DNA of 64,000 nt from an uncultured Collinsella sp. (GCA_958427355.1 CAUACA010000004.1:56043-120042), one strand, 5' to 3'; shown: positions 34,030-44,100, numbered from the stretch's first letter. A program made the numbers and translations. Notes: generated from the letters alone by a model not told the origin.

Positions 34030-34623
34030 TTAACGCTTGATCTCGATATCGTCGAGCTTGACGTCCATGGCCTCGGTCTTGGCCTCGGCGATGTCGTCGG
34101 CAAACTCCAGAGACTTCATCATGGTCTCGACGGCGTCCTTGTGTTCCTCGACGTTGTCGATGCGCACATACACACTGCCACCGTCAACGTCGGTGAAGTA
34201 CTCGGTCGTCACGCCGCCCGAGTGCGTAAAGTAGGCACTGCGCCAGGTCTTGCCGTTGTACTTAACGGGATCGCTCTCGGTCCATCCGGAGTTGGCCTTC
34301 CACTTTGCCTCGTAGTCGAACAGCTCGTCGGCGTTCTTGTCAGAGTCGAAGACGGGGATGAAGCGGTCGCTGGCGTGCTCGCTCTCGGTGAACTTAAACT
34401 GGGCCCTGTCGGCGGTGTCGCCTGCGACGTCGGTGATCTCGACGCCCTCGGGGACCTCGACCTTAAACCAAATGAAGTCGGTCCTCATATCCACGGCTGG
34501 CTTTTCTGCGCCGCCGCCACCGCCACTGCCGGTAGCGCCGCCGCTTCCGCCGCAACCCACCAGGGCAACTGCGGCAAAGAGGCTTATGCAGAGGGTGAGA
34601 ATCGCAAAGGCCTTCTTTTTCAT
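34030..34623 (-). CDS. Putative lipoprotein of unknown function
   Basis: A 197-residue lipoprotein. The signal peptide MKKKAFAILTLCISLFAAVA ends in the lipobox LVGC, followed by a Gly/Ser-rich tether and a beta-rich domain with the acidic C-terminus. No enzyme motif is visible. Ribosome site GGAGG lies about 6 bases upstream on the minus strand. It is a single-gene unit with its own terminator. Confidence 0.8.
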   Translation of the reverse strand: MKKKAFAILTLCISLFAAVALVGCGGSGGATGSGGGGGAEKPAVDMRTDFIWFKVEVPEGVEITDVAGDTADRAQFKFTESEHASDRFIPVFDSDKNADELFDYEAKWKANSGWTESDPVKYNGKTWRSAYFTHSGGVTTEYFTDVDGGSVYVRIDNVEEHKDAVETMMKSLEFADDIAEAKTEAMDVKLDDIEIKR

Positions 34624-34696
34624 GGTCGTGTCCTCCTCGATCTGTAACCGCCCACGGATTACCTGCCTTTACTGTACGCGTGGACGGCTCGCTAGG

Positions 34697-34714
34697 GTGG
34701 GCCATGTGTCCCAT
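34697..34714. repeat. Direct repeat copy 1
   Basis: GTGGGCCATGTGTCCCAT. The partner at 34905-34922 differs at one base. Confidence 0.7.
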
Positions 34715-34760
34715 TCTGGGGGCTGGAATTGCGCCGACAAGTGGCAATATGTGCGGTCGT

Positions 34761-34795
34761 AAAAGAGGGGAGGGCCGATGCTGTCGGCCCTCCCC
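34761..34795 (-). terminator. Lone minus-strand terminator hairpin
   Basis: A perfect 12-bp stem (34767-34778 with 34784-34795), followed on the minus strand by CTCTTTTAC. No gene upstream on that strand explains it. Confidence 0.6.
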
Positions 34796-34904
34796 GGGGT
34801 TGGGCGCCCGGTGTTTTAAAGGGACGCGTGTACGCGGGCAATGCCCCAACAGGTTCCTTGTTTATAGATATGTCCCAGTTTGTGACGTCCGGAAGTCCCG
34901 AAAG

Positions 34905-34922
34905 GTGAGCCATGTGTCCCAT
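34905..34922. repeat. Direct repeat copy 2
   Basis: GTGAGCCATGTGTCCCAT, 208 bases from copy 1. Confidence 0.7.
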
Positions 34923-35083
34923 GTTTGCGTTGGCATGGTCTATCGTGTGCCATAGAAATCCGCGATGGCCAGGTGCGCTGACGCTTGAGTACTTATGGGC
35001 TAGACTTAGCACCATTATGTGATTGATGCGGTCGGTCGGCGGTTGCCACCCGACCGATGTATATGACTTGAAGGTGCGTGCGT

Positions 35084-35716
35084 ATGAGCCAAGAGATGAT
35101 GGATAAAACCTGTCGAGAGTTTGCCCAAGCGCTGGCTGCTCGCGAGCCGGTTCCCGGTGGCGGTAGTGCGAGCGCCTTTGTGGGCGCACTGGGCGCCTCG
35201 CTTTGCGGGATGGTCGCCCGCTACGGTGCGACCAATCCCGCGCTTGCTGATCGTGCGGATGACCTGACGCGCGCGTTTACCCAGGCTGATGAGCTGGCCC
35301 AGGAGCTTGTCGAGTTGGTTGCCGAGGACGTTCGTGCGTACGGCCAGGTGTCCGCGGCGTACGGTATTCCGCGTGACGATCCGGCTCGACCTGCGGCGAT
35401 TCAGGATGCGCTGCATGTGGCCGCTATGCCGCCGTATCGCATTATGGATGCCTGCGGGCGTGCGCTGGCGCTGCTCGAGGACATGGCCGACAAGGGTTCG
35501 CGTCAGCTGCTGTCCGATGTGGCGTGCGGCGCCGTGTTCTGCCGTGCCGCTATGCAGGGCGCGAGTTTGACGCTCTTTGCGAACACCACGTCTATGAAGG
35601 ATCGCGCTCGTGCTAAGGAGCTCGAGACGGCGTGTGATGAGTTGCTCGACACATGGTTGCCGCGCGCCGATGCGCTGGCGCGCCGCGCCTCCGACGCTGC
35701 AAGGAAGAGAGGATAG
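35084..35716 (+). CDS. fchA: Cyclodeaminase/cyclohydrolase family protein (FchA-like)
   Basis: A 210-residue helical protein of the FTCD_C family, which includes methenyl-THF cyclohydrolase FchA and formimino-THF cyclodeaminase. The N-terminal signature REPVPGGGSASAFVGALGAS (about 21-40) binds folate. Length is that of stand-alone FchA. It lies 2 bases upstream of folD and is surely co-transcribed. With a FolD that lacks its cyclohydrolase Lys, the likely job is 10-formyl-THF to methenyl-THF conversion rather than histidine breakdown; no hut genes are near. ATG 35084 has GAAGG 9 bases upstream. Confidence 0.9.
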   Translation: MSQEMMDKTCREFAQALAAREPVPGGGSASAFVGALGASLCGMVARYGATNPALADRADDLTRAFTQADELAQELVELVAEDVRAYGQVSAAYGIPRDDPARPAAIQDALHVAAMPPYRIMDACGRALALLEDMADKGSRQLLSDVACGAVFCRAAMQGASLTLFANTTSMKDRARAKELETACDELLDTWLPRADALARRASDAARKRG

Positions 35717-35718
35717 CC

Positions 35719-36573
35719 ATGGCTGAACTGCTGAAGGGTGCTCCCGTTGCCCGTGCTTTGACTGAGGAGCTTGCCGCTCGCTGCGCAGCCCTGCGCGAGC
35801 GGGGCGTTGTTCCGACGTTGGCTATCGTACGCGTGGGCGAGCGCGAGGACGACCTGTCCTATGAGCGTGGCGCTCTTAAACGCTGCGAAAAGGTTGGCAT
35901 CGAGGCTCGTCGCGTTTTGCTTCCTGCCGACGTCTCGCAGGACGAGCTGCTGGCGGCTATCGAGGGCATTAATGCCGACTTGGCTGTTCATGGCTGTTTG
36001 ATGTTCCGCCCGCTGCCCGCCGGCCTTGACGAGAACGCCGTCGCCGCAGCGCTCGATCCCGCCAAGGATGTTGACTCCATGACGCCGGCTTCGCTGCTCA
36101 CCACGCTTTCGGGGCGCGGCGAGGGTTTTGCCCCCTGCACAGCCGAAGCCGTGCTTGCTTTGCTGGATCATTACGGCGTTGAGCTGGATGGGGCCAAGGT
36201 TGCGGTCGTCGGTCGGTCTCTGGTGATTGGTCGTCCCGTTGCCGCCATGCTTACGGCTCGCAATGCCACGGTGACGACGTGCCATACGCATACACGCGAT
36301 CTTGCTGCCGAGTGCCGTTCTGCCGATATCGTTGTTGCGGCCGTTGGACGCGCGAGCACGATTGGCGCGGATGCCGTTCGCGAGGGCCAGACGATCATCG
36401 ATGTTGGCATTAACTGGGACGAGGCCGCTGGCAAGCTGGTCGGGGACGTCGATTTTGATGCTGTGGAGCCGGTTGTTGGTGCCATCACCCCCGTGCCGGG
36501 CGGCGTGGGCGCCGTGACAACGGCGATTCTCGCCAAACACGTGATCGAAGCGGCCGAGCGCGCATTGAAATAG
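35719..36573 (+). CDS. folD: Methylene-THF dehydrogenase FolD, cyclohydrolase residues replaced
   Basis: A 284-residue FolD. Family blocks include PLPAGLDE (98-105), KDVDS (116-120), VVGRSLVIGRPVAAML and the C-terminal ITPVPGGVGAVTTAIL. Aligned by eye to E. coli FolD, Tyr is kept (Y48), but the catalytic Lys (E. coli K54) is Ala52, the Gln (Q98) is Phe96, and the Asp (D121) is kept as D119. Lys and Gln are needed mainly for cyclohydrolase, so this enzyme may be dehydrogenase-only, with the adjacent FchA doing the other step. The nucleotide-binding region is intact. Ribosome site AGAGGA precedes ATG 35719. Confidence 0.92.
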   Translation: MAELLKGAPVARALTEELAARCAALRERGVVPTLAIVRVGEREDDLSYERGALKRCEKVGIEARRVLLPADVSQDELLAAIEGINADLAVHGCLMFRPLPAGLDENAVAAALDPAKDVDSMTPASLLTTLSGRGEGFAPCTAEAVLALLDHYGVELDGAKVAVVGRSLVIGRPVAAMLTARNATVTTCHTHTRDLAAECRSADIVVAAVGRASTIGADAVREGQTIIDVGINWDEAAGKLVGDVDFDAVEPVVGAITPVPGGVGAVTTAILAKHVIEAAERALK

Positions 36574-36606
36574 GCGTTTTGGGCTGTTTGAGGGGTTAGT
36601 TCTATA

Positions 36607-36844
36607 CCCCGTGGACAAAAAATGCCAAATATGAGTACTGTTGCCAAGATAGTCACATATATTTTAGGTTAATTTGGCTCTCTTACGATATTTATTATCG
36701 ATAGAGAGCCTATTTTATTGGACCTATGGGGAAGTACATCATCTAATTTTTGAACAAATGTAGACTTTCGACACCCATGCGTAGCAAAATTGCTGTTACT
36801 AAATTAGTGACAGTACTCATATTTGGCATTTTTTGACCACGGGG
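36607..36844. mobile_element. MITE-like AT-rich element with 35-base terminal inverted repeats
   Basis: A 238-base AT-rich block in GC-rich surroundings. Its ends are 35-base inverted repeats (36607-36641 and 36810-36844) with one mismatch, starting CCCCGTGG and ending CCACGGGG. The interior has a separate hairpin (GGCTCTCT 36676-36683 with AGAGAGCC 36703-36710 and an inner CGATA/TATCG stem) and no coding capacity. No target-site duplication is evident. It looks like a non-autonomous element, or a structured repeat of another kind, between folD and the dipeptidase gene. Confidence 0.65.
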
Positions 36845-36927
36845 GCTGCCGAGGCCGTGGTTTCGCCCTTTTTGCGTCGAAGCGATACACTGTTGCCGTT
36901 TGATTTCTTCGCTCAAGGAGGATGCGC

Positions 36928-38451
36928 ATGCCGTGCACAACGATTCTGGTCGGTAAGAACGCAAGCTACGACGGGTCGACCCTGGTCGCCCGCAACGAGG
37001 ACTCGTCCAACGGGGTGTTTGAGCCCAAGCGTATGCGCGTGGTGCATCCCGACGAGCAGCCGCGCGTCTACACGAGCGTCCTGAGCCACCTGACCGTTGA
37101 ACTGCCCGATAACCCCATGCGCTACACGTGCGTCCCCGATGTTGTCCCGGGCCACGGCATCTGGGCCGAGGCCGGTTTCAACGAGCTCAATGTGGGCATG
37201 TCCGCAACCGAGACGCTCACCACCAATGAGCGCGTTCGCGGCGCCGACCCGCTCGTGGACTACGTGCCCGCCAAGGGTAACGAGGGTGAGGACGGCTATG
37301 TGCCGGCGCAGCCTGGTGGCTTGGGTGAGGAGGACATGGTGACCCTGGTCCTGCCGTACGCCAAGTCCGCTCGCGACGGCGTTCGTATCCTGGGCGACCT
37401 GCTCGAGCGCTACGGCACCTACGAGAACAACGGCATCGCCTTTAGCGACGTGGACGAGATCTGGTGGCTCGAGACCATCGGCGGCCACCACTGGATCGCC
37501 AAGCGCGTGCCCGACGACGCCTATGTGACCATGCCTAACCAGCTGGGCATCGACAGCTTTGACCTGGATGACGCCGAGGGCGCCCAAGTCGACCACATGT
37601 GCTCTGCCGACCTGCGCTCCTGGATGGCCGAGTGGCATCTGGACCTGACGTTGGGCGTCGAGGGCGACGGTCCGGCAACGGTCTTTAACCCGCGCGAGGC
37701 CTTTGGCTCGCACAGCGACAGCGACCATGTCTACAACACGCCGCGCGCCTGGTACATGCAGCGCTGCCTCAACCCCAGCGACGTGTGGGATGGCCCCGAC
37801 GCCGACTACACGCCCGAGAGCGACGATATCCCCTGGAGCCGCGTGCCCGAGCGCAAGGTGACCATCGAGGACATTAAGTACGTACTCTCGAGCCACTACC
37901 AGGGCACGGAGTACGACTGCTACGGCAGCAAGGGCACGCCCGCCACGCGCGGCGCCTATCGCCCCATCGGCATCAACCGCAACAGCCAGCTTGCCGTGCT
38001 GCAGCTGCGCTCCTATGCGCAGCCGGCCTACCGCGCCGTGCAGTGGATGGCGTTTGGCTCCAACTCGTTTAACGCGCTGGTTCCGCTGTACGCCAACGTC
38101 GAGACCATGCCCGAGTACTATGCCGACACGCAGGCTCGCGTGACGTCCGAAAACTTCTACTGGGCCAACCGCCTGATCGGCGCGCTGGCTGACGTCCGTT
38201 TCCATGAGTGCGGCCGCGCTGTGGAGGACTATCAGGAGAAGGTCGGTGGCATGGGCCACAAGCAGATCCATGACGTCGATGCTGCCGTAGCCGCTCTGCC
38301 CGAGGCCGAGGTACCTGCCGAGCTTGCACGCGCCAATGAGGCCTTTGCCGAGCGTGTTCGCGTAGAGACCGATGCTCTACTGGGCACGGTGCTCTACACC
38401 ACGAGCTGCGCCATGAAGAACTCTTTCGCGATGAACGACAACGTGAGGTAG
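36928..38451 (+). CDS. C69 family dipeptidase
   Basis: A 507-residue Ntn-hydrolase of the PepD/C69 family. The likely nucleophile is Cys3 (MPCTTILVGK), exposed by removal of a very short N-terminus. Family blocks include SYDGSTLVARNEDS (about 13-26), GISAEAGFNE-like FNELNVGMSATET and DEIWWLETIGGHHW. It hydrolyses dipeptides, probably in the cytosol because no signal peptide is seen. AAGGAGG (36915-36921) is 6 bases before ATG 36928; the ATG at 36922 abuts it and is unlikely. Confidence 0.92.
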   Translation: MPCTTILVGKNASYDGSTLVARNEDSSNGVFEPKRMRVVHPDEQPRVYTSVLSHLTVELPDNPMRYTCVPDVVPGHGIWAEAGFNELNVGMSATETLTTNERVRGADPLVDYVPAKGNEGEDGYVPAQPGGLGEEDMVTLVLPYAKSARDGVRILGDLLERYGTYENNGIAFSDVDEIWWLETIGGHHWIAKRVPDDAYVTMPNQLGIDSFDLDDAEGAQVDHMCSADLRSWMAEWHLDLTLGVEGDGPATVFNPREAFGSHSDSDHVYNTPRAWYMQRCLNPSDVWDGPDADYTPESDDIPWSRVPERKVTIEDIKYVLSSHYQGTEYDCYGSKGTPATRGAYRPIGINRNSQLAVLQLRSYAQPAYRAVQWMAFGSNSFNALVPLYANVETMPEYYADTQARVTSENFYWANRLIGALADVRFHECGRAVEDYQEKVGGMGHKQIHDVDAAVAALPEAEVPAELARANEAFAERVRVETDALLGTVLYTTSCAMKNSFAMNDNVR

Positions 38452-38550
38452 GGATTTCCCGTCGATCGAATAGCGCTAAAACGCTTTGTCGCTTTCACTC
38501 AATCTTGGGTACAAGAACGCCAATGCAGTTGTTTGTGATTGGAGACAACC

Positions 38551-38967
38551 ATGGTTATGAAACTCGATCAGCTTGTTAACGGCGCCATCAACGTTGGCTT
38601 TGGCGCTGCCGCCGTTGCCGTCGAGGGCAGCAAGAAGGTTCTCGACGACCTCAGTACCAAGGGCGAGCAGGTCCGCAAGGACACCGCCACCCCCGATATC
38701 GCCCGCAGCGTGTCCGACATGTTCGAGCAGGCCGGCGGTACCATCTCCGATCTGACCGAGCGCTTGGGCATGCAGGGCGAGACCGCGGCCCAGCGCGTGC
38801 TCGACGAGCTCATTCTTGCTCGCGTCCGCGTCATGACCGCCCCCGAGCGCACGGCCTTCCTGGCCCATGTGCGCGACATCGTCGATTCAGTCGAGGACAA
38901 CGTGACCTCGGTGCCCGTTGAGTCCGTTGAGCCCGACGATGCGAAGGATACCGAAGAGGCCGAGTAG
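38551..38967 (+). CDS. Small helical protein upstream of the UbiB kinase
   Basis: A 138-residue, mostly helical protein beginning MVMKLDQLVNGAINVGFGAAA. An N-terminal amphipathic stretch, a charged helix (VLDDLSTKGEQVRKD) and a very acidic tail (SVEPDDAKDTEEAE) resemble phasin or apolipoprotein-like proteins. No family is certain. It ends 8 bases before the UbiB/ABC1 gene and is in the same operon, so the two may act together. GGAG is 6 bases before ATG 38551. Confidence 0.7.
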   Translation: MVMKLDQLVNGAINVGFGAAAVAVEGSKKVLDDLSTKGEQVRKDTATPDIARSVSDMFEQAGGTISDLTERLGMQGETAAQRVLDELILARVRVMTAPERTAFLAHVRDIVDSVEDNVTSVPVESVEPDDAKDTEEAE

Positions 38968-38975
38968 CAGCGCAG

Positions 38976-40739
38976 ATGGCAGATTCCACCACCGATTACA
39001 ACAATCTAGATCCCTTGGGTGACGAGGCGGCGGTTGTCGATGAGGTCGATGCCGCCGTCTCGGGCGCTCGCAAGAAGCCGCGCGCTGTCGATATGGTGCC
39101 CGAGGAGCCCGACGCGATGGCGCCGGACGAGGAATACCAGCTCACGCCGGCGGGCCGTCGCGAACGCATTGGGCAGATCGTTCGCCTGGTCAAAAAGTAC
39201 CGCGTGTGGGATAACCTCACGCCGGTTCGTTTGCGCCGCCTGCTCGAGGAACTCGGCCCCATGTTCGTCAAGATGGGACAGATTCTGGCCAACCGGTCCG
39301 AGATTCTGCCGCAACGCTTTTGCGACGAGCTGCGTCGTCTGCGCTCCGACGTGGAGCCGGTGCCGTACGAGGTAGTGCTTCGCTGTCTGGAGGAAGAATA
39401 CGGCTTGCGCCTGGGGGAGATGTTCGATGCGATCGACCCCAATCCGCTTGGTAGCGCATCGCTCGCGCAGGTGCACCGCGCTCGTCTGGTGACGGGCGAG
39501 GACGTGGCCGTCAAGGTGCAGCGCCCCGGTGCGCAGCAGGTTATGGCGCAGGACATCGATATCATCCGCTCGGTGGTGCGTATCGTTTCCAAGTTCGTCA
39601 ACACCGATCAATTCGTTGACCTGCACGGCGTGGTCGAGGAGCTGTGGACCTCGTTTCGCGAGGAGACCAACTTTTTGGCCGAGGCCAAAAACCTCAATGA
39701 CTTTTACGAGTTCCATAAGAGCGTTCATGGCGTGACGTGCCCTAAATCCTATCTGGACCTGTGCACCGAACACGTGGTGGTTATGGACTACGTCGACGGC
39801 ATTTCGATCGCCGATCCTGAACGCTTAGTGGCCGAGGGCTATGACTTGGAAAAGATCGGTGCCGCGATTGTCGAGGACTACTCGACGCAGGTGCTCGACG
39901 ACGGCTTTTTCCATGCCGACCCGCATGCGGGAAACATCATCCTCAAGGACGGCATCGTTTACTTTATCGATTTGGGTATGGTCGGACGCATGTCGAGCCA
40001 CGACCGCGGTATCGTCAAGGACATGATTTTCGCCGTGGCCGAGGGCGACGTGCCCAAGCTCAAGGATTCGCTCATGCGCTTCGCCGTGACGCGTGGCGAC
40101 TCGGCTGAGCTCGATCATTCGGCCTTTTTGTCCGATTTGGACTTTATCGTGGCTGACTTTGCGGGCCTTGACCTTAAGGACCTGGATATCGGCGAGTTTT
40201 TGACCTCGCTGTTAAACCTCGCGCGTAAGAATGACGTTGAGCTGCCGAGCGTGGTGACGATGTTCGCCCGCGGCATGGTGACGCTCGAGGGCCTGTTGAC
40301 CGAGTACATGCCCAACGTCAACATGATCCAGATCATCCAGACGCACATCAAAAACGAGAAGAGCACCTACGCCCGCATGTGCGAGATGAGCCGCGATCTT
40401 GCCGCGAGCAGCTATCGCGCGGCAAAAGGCTCGCTCGAGGCGGCCGAGTATCTGGGCTTGGCTTCGCGCATGCTCACGCGCGGCCAGCTTAAGGTAAACA
40501 CGCAGATCATGAGCAGCGATAAGGCGCTGCGACAGCTGGGTGGAATTATCGACCGCATGTCGATGGCAATTGTGATCGCCGGCTTGTTTATCGGTTCGTC
40601 GGTGGTGTACTACGCGCGCATCGAGCCGGTTGTGTTTGGTATCCCAGTCATTGGCTTTATGGGCTACGTGAGCGCGCTGGTGCTGGCGCTTATGCTGGGC
40701 CGTAATATCTGGCTCAACAGTCACGGCGGCAAGCACTAG
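38976..40739 (+). CDS. UbiB/ABC1 (AarF) family atypical kinase, membrane-anchored
   Basis: A 587-residue member of the ABC1/ADCK/UbiB family. KxGQ-type FVKMGQ is at about 97-102, the Ala-rich nucleotide loop is GSASLAQVHRA, the invariant Lys is in VAVKVQRPG, and the catalytic-loop/metal motifs are HADPHAGNIIL (about 313-323) and YFIDLGMVG. Two transmembrane helices close the protein (about 527-548 and 553-576). Some family members support quinone biosynthesis; here an anaerobe's menaquinone or other lipid target is possible but unproven. The N-terminal 60 residues are acidic and low-complexity. Confidence 0.9.
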   Translation: MADSTTDYNNLDPLGDEAAVVDEVDAAVSGARKKPRAVDMVPEEPDAMAPDEEYQLTPAGRRERIGQIVRLVKKYRVWDNLTPVRLRRLLEELGPMFVKMGQILANRSEILPQRFCDELRRLRSDVEPVPYEVVLRCLEEEYGLRLGEMFDAIDPNPLGSASLAQVHRARLVTGEDVAVKVQRPGAQQVMAQDIDIIRSVVRIVSKFVNTDQFVDLHGVVEELWTSFREETNFLAEAKNLNDFYEFHKSVHGVTCPKSYLDLCTEHVVVMDYVDGISIADPERLVAEGYDLEKIGAAIVEDYSTQVLDDGFFHADPHAGNIILKDGIVYFIDLGMVGRMSSHDRGIVKDMIFAVAEGDVPKLKDSLMRFAVTRGDSAELDHSAFLSDLDFIVADFAGLDLKDLDIGEFLTSLLNLARKNDVELPSVVTMFARGMVTLEGLLTEYMPNVNMIQIIQTHIKNEKSTYARMCEMSRDLAASSYRAAKGSLEAAEYLGLASRMLTRGQLKVNTQIMSSDKALRQLGGIIDRMSMAIVIAGLFIGSSVVYYARIEPVVFGIPVIGFMGYVSALVLALMLGRNIWLNSHGGKH

Positions 40740-40816
40740 GGGCTGCGGCCGTCACCGCATTTTCCTATCGCAAACAATAGCTTTTACCTTGGGCTTCGCC
40801 TGTGTGCGAGGCCCTT

Positions 40817-40845
40817 TTGCGTGATACCATTTCGACGGTAATAAT
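40817..40845 (+). promoter_or_regulatory. Candidate promoter before the cobalamin leader
   Basis: TTGCGT (40817-40822) and TAATAA (40839-40844) with 16-base spacing, ending about 15 bases before the riboswitch. Confidence 0.45.
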
Positions 40846-40859
40846 CGATGGCCTAGATG

Positions 40860-41025
40860 GTGGTGCGGAGACGCACGAATGCGCGGTTATCCTGCGCATT
40901 TGGGAGAATCGGGGTGCAAGTCCCCGGCTGTACCAGTAACCGTAATTCCTCTTGGCTCGGGATGCTCGCGTCGCAGATCGGACGACGTGCCCGAGTCGTT
41001 AAGGTTAAGTCGGATCGCCTCCCGT
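40860..41025 (+). ncRNA. Cobalamin riboswitch (B12 leader)
   Basis: The 430-base leader of the DUF4430 surface-protein gene contains the cobalamin riboswitch core. CGGGGTGCAAGTCCCCG (40910-40926) matches the P4/L4 region, ACCAGTAACCGTAA follows as in the J6/3 strand, and AGTCGGATCGCCTCCC (41008-41023) is a recognisable but degenerate B12 box. A long P7-like helix GGCTCGGG/CCCGAGTCG joins them. Downstream hairpins before the ribosome site could be the expression platform. Cobalamin would be expected to lower expression of the surface genes. Exact ends are approximate. Confidence 0.78.
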
Positions 41026-41170
41026 CTTGCATGCGGCTGCGGCTTTTGCCGCCGGTGTGCATAGGGCTCTGGAGGGAAGGGGGACCCCGATGGGGGAACT
41101 CGAGCGCAACATGCGCGATGACGTGGGGCAGTCTCAAGGCAACGCTCCAAGTACAGACAGTAGGAGACAA

Positions 41171-44100
41171 ATGGATATGTTTGAGGACGAGCGCCAGCGC
41201 GTCTCGCATCGCCGTGCCGCAATTGCGCGCGGCGTAGCCAAGCGCGGCCTGGTGGCATTCCTGGCCTTCGCGATGGCCTTTGGCACCACACCGGCTCAGC
41301 TGTGGGCCGAGGGCGCCGAGGGCATTGCCGAGGCTGTGGCTCAGACTGCGACGCCGAGTGAGGGCACGGGGGCCGCGGACGGTGCTGCCGACCAGGGCAA
41401 GGCCGAGGTTTCGGATTCCGAGGGCGCGCCTGCAGCTAGTGCAGCCATAACAGAGGCAGCAACTGGCGACGAAGGCTCGGCGACGGGGGAGAGCCCTGCC
41501 ACGAGCGAGCAGTCTTCGACGGCATCCGCTGGCCAAGCGGGACCTGCCGCCGCGGCTGCCGTTCAGACAGAGAACCCGACAGAAACCGGCGATGTCGCCA
41601 AGAAGCAGGTTGAGGTCTCGTTCTCGATTATCGGCACCGATGCTGACGGCAAGGCTCAGACCTGGGTGGCACCTACGCAGCTCAAGCTCGACGAGGGCGC
41701 GACGGCTGCGGATGCCTTCATTAAGCTGCAGGAGAAGACGGGCTTCAAGGCGAAGTACGAACCGAACACGGCATACGGTTTCTACCTCGAAAGCATCACA
41801 TCCCCGAGCGATGGTCGCACGCTTGCCTACGATCCGACGACTTATGCCTTCTGGCAGCTGTTCGTCGACGGCGCGTCTTCCTCGGTTGGCGCGAGCAGCG
41901 TTAAGCTCACCCAGGGGCAGAAGATTGAGTTTGCCTATACGGCTGGTAGCTCGTCCCCTGTCGTTAAAGACCAGGTTGCCGCAAATGTGACCGTCATTGG
42001 TCGCGATGCCCAGGGCAAGACTCAGACTTGGGTCGATAATGCGCAGTATGTGGTGACGTCCGGTTCGAGCGCGCTTGATCTTACGAAGGTCGCACTCGAG
42101 GCGAACGACATTGACGCCGTTGCTGCGGGCTCCTTCATTCTGAGCCTTAAGTACAACGGTGTTGAGCTGGGTACGCCCCAAGATTATTCGACCTATTGGC
42201 AGCTGTTCATCAACGGCAAGTCGAGTGACTATACGGCGGACAATGTCACCATCCATGCCGGCGATACCGTCACGTGGTTCTACGGTGGCTGGGGCGACCA
42301 GTTGCCGTCCGATTCTGTCCATGCTTCTGTTCAGGTTCTCGGTAAGGACAAGGACGGCAAGCAGCAGGTTTGGGCTTCGACGGGTCAGACGAGTCTCAAG
42401 GCAGGCTCCACTGCCAAGGATCTCCTTGAGCAGGTCGGCCTTACTCTCGATGCTGGCGAATCGTCTTGGGGCTGGTTCCTCAACGGCATTTATTCGCCCT
42501 TCGATGGTAAGTCCTATTGTGGCTATGATGCTGCGACCAATAGCTATTGGCGCTTCTACGTAAATGGCAAGTTCGCCGACGTTGGCGCCGGTGCCTACAA
42601 GCTCCAGGAGGGTGACGCCGTCACCTTTATGTATGGTGCTGACGCCGATGCCCTCCCCGGTCAGGTGCTTGGATCCGCCGATGTTATCGGTCCCGATGTC
42701 AACGGGAACAATACGCGTTGGGGCACGGCAAGCAATGTTTCTCTGCCCGAAGGCTCCACGGCCCAGAACCTTATTGAGGCAGTTCTGAAGGCCAAGGGCG
42801 TTGCGTACAACGGCTCCCAGAGTGGTGAGTACTGGTTCCTGAATTCCATTACTTCGCCGTTCGATCACAAGCCGTATGGTTGGGATGCTGCGACCAATAA
42901 ATATTGGCATCTGTATATCAACGGAGAGCCCTCCTTACTCTGCGCCAATCAGATTACGCTCAAGAGCGGCGATAAGGTCACGCTTGCCTATACCACCGAT
43001 AATTCGCCCATGCCCGATCCCGACAAGATTGTCGTGGATCCGAGCGCGACGACTCCTGATTGGGATGCCGAGTGGGCCGGCTACGGCAACAGTGGCAACG
43101 GTTCGACCGTAACGGATGCCAAGACGCCTGCGCAGGCCGCCGGTCTTAAATGGGCCTTCGATTGGAAGGTCGAGTCTGGTCAGCAGTATGCCAACTGCAG
43201 CGAGCCTGTCATTGCTAACGGCTTTGTGTACATCGCGACCGAGAACGAGCTCATTAAGATCGATTCGTCCACGGGCAAAAAGGTTGCCTCTGCGCCGCTT
43301 GCCTCCAAGGTGAGCTATACCTCTCGTCCGATCTATACCAATGGCCTTATCATCGTTCCGCTCAACGGCGGTGCGGTCCAGGCGATTACTGCAGACAAGC
43401 TGATCTGCAAGTGGCTGACGCCTGGTTTGACGGACTTGACGCAGAGCTCCTGCACCGTCGTTTCGGACGGCGAGTACGTCTATGTAGGCTCGGTCGATAT
43501 TTCGTATGACGAGAATTACAACGCGACTTACGGCAACGGCTCCTTTGCGCGCATTAAGATTGCCACGGGCGAAGTTTCTTGGCAGAACATCGACCCTGCC
43601 GAGGGCTATTACTGGACTGGTGCGGCTTTGACGGATAAGTATGCCATCGTTCCTACGAGCGCGGGTACGCTTAAGTGCATTGATAAGACGACGGGCGATG
43701 TCGTTTCGACCATGAAGCTCGGCGCTGTCGCAAATGCCGATTGCATTGCCGATCCGTCCAATGGTTCGACCTTCTATCAGATGACGCACGACGGAAAGCT
43801 CCATGTGATTTCGCTTTCGGCGAAGGGCGTGCTGAGTGAACAGAAGACGGTTGATCTGGGCCTTACGAATAATCTGAGCGCCCCTGCGGTGTCTGGTGAC
43901 AATCTGATTGTCGGCGGACAGACGGCTACGGGCTCTGCTCTGGTTCTCTATAACCTGAAGACGGGTAAGACCACGATGGTCGCTGCTGCCGACGGCAAGG
44001 CGCTGCCGGCTGGCCTCAACGGTATTGCTGCTACTCCGCTGGTGAGTGTTCAGGGCGGCAAGACCTATGTGTACTTCACCGTTAACAGCGCGGATAGCAA

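Larger units (their letters stand above)
34624..35083. other. Non-coding 460-base region with repeats and a lone terminator
   Basis: No coding frame with a ribosome site and sensible composition is seen. It holds an 18-base near-identical direct repeat (34697-34714 and 34905-34922, 17 of 18 equal, containing GCCATGTGTCCCAT) and a perfect 12-bp terminator-type hairpin pointing minus. It could be a relic of a lost gene or encode a small minus-strand RNA. Confidence 0.5.
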
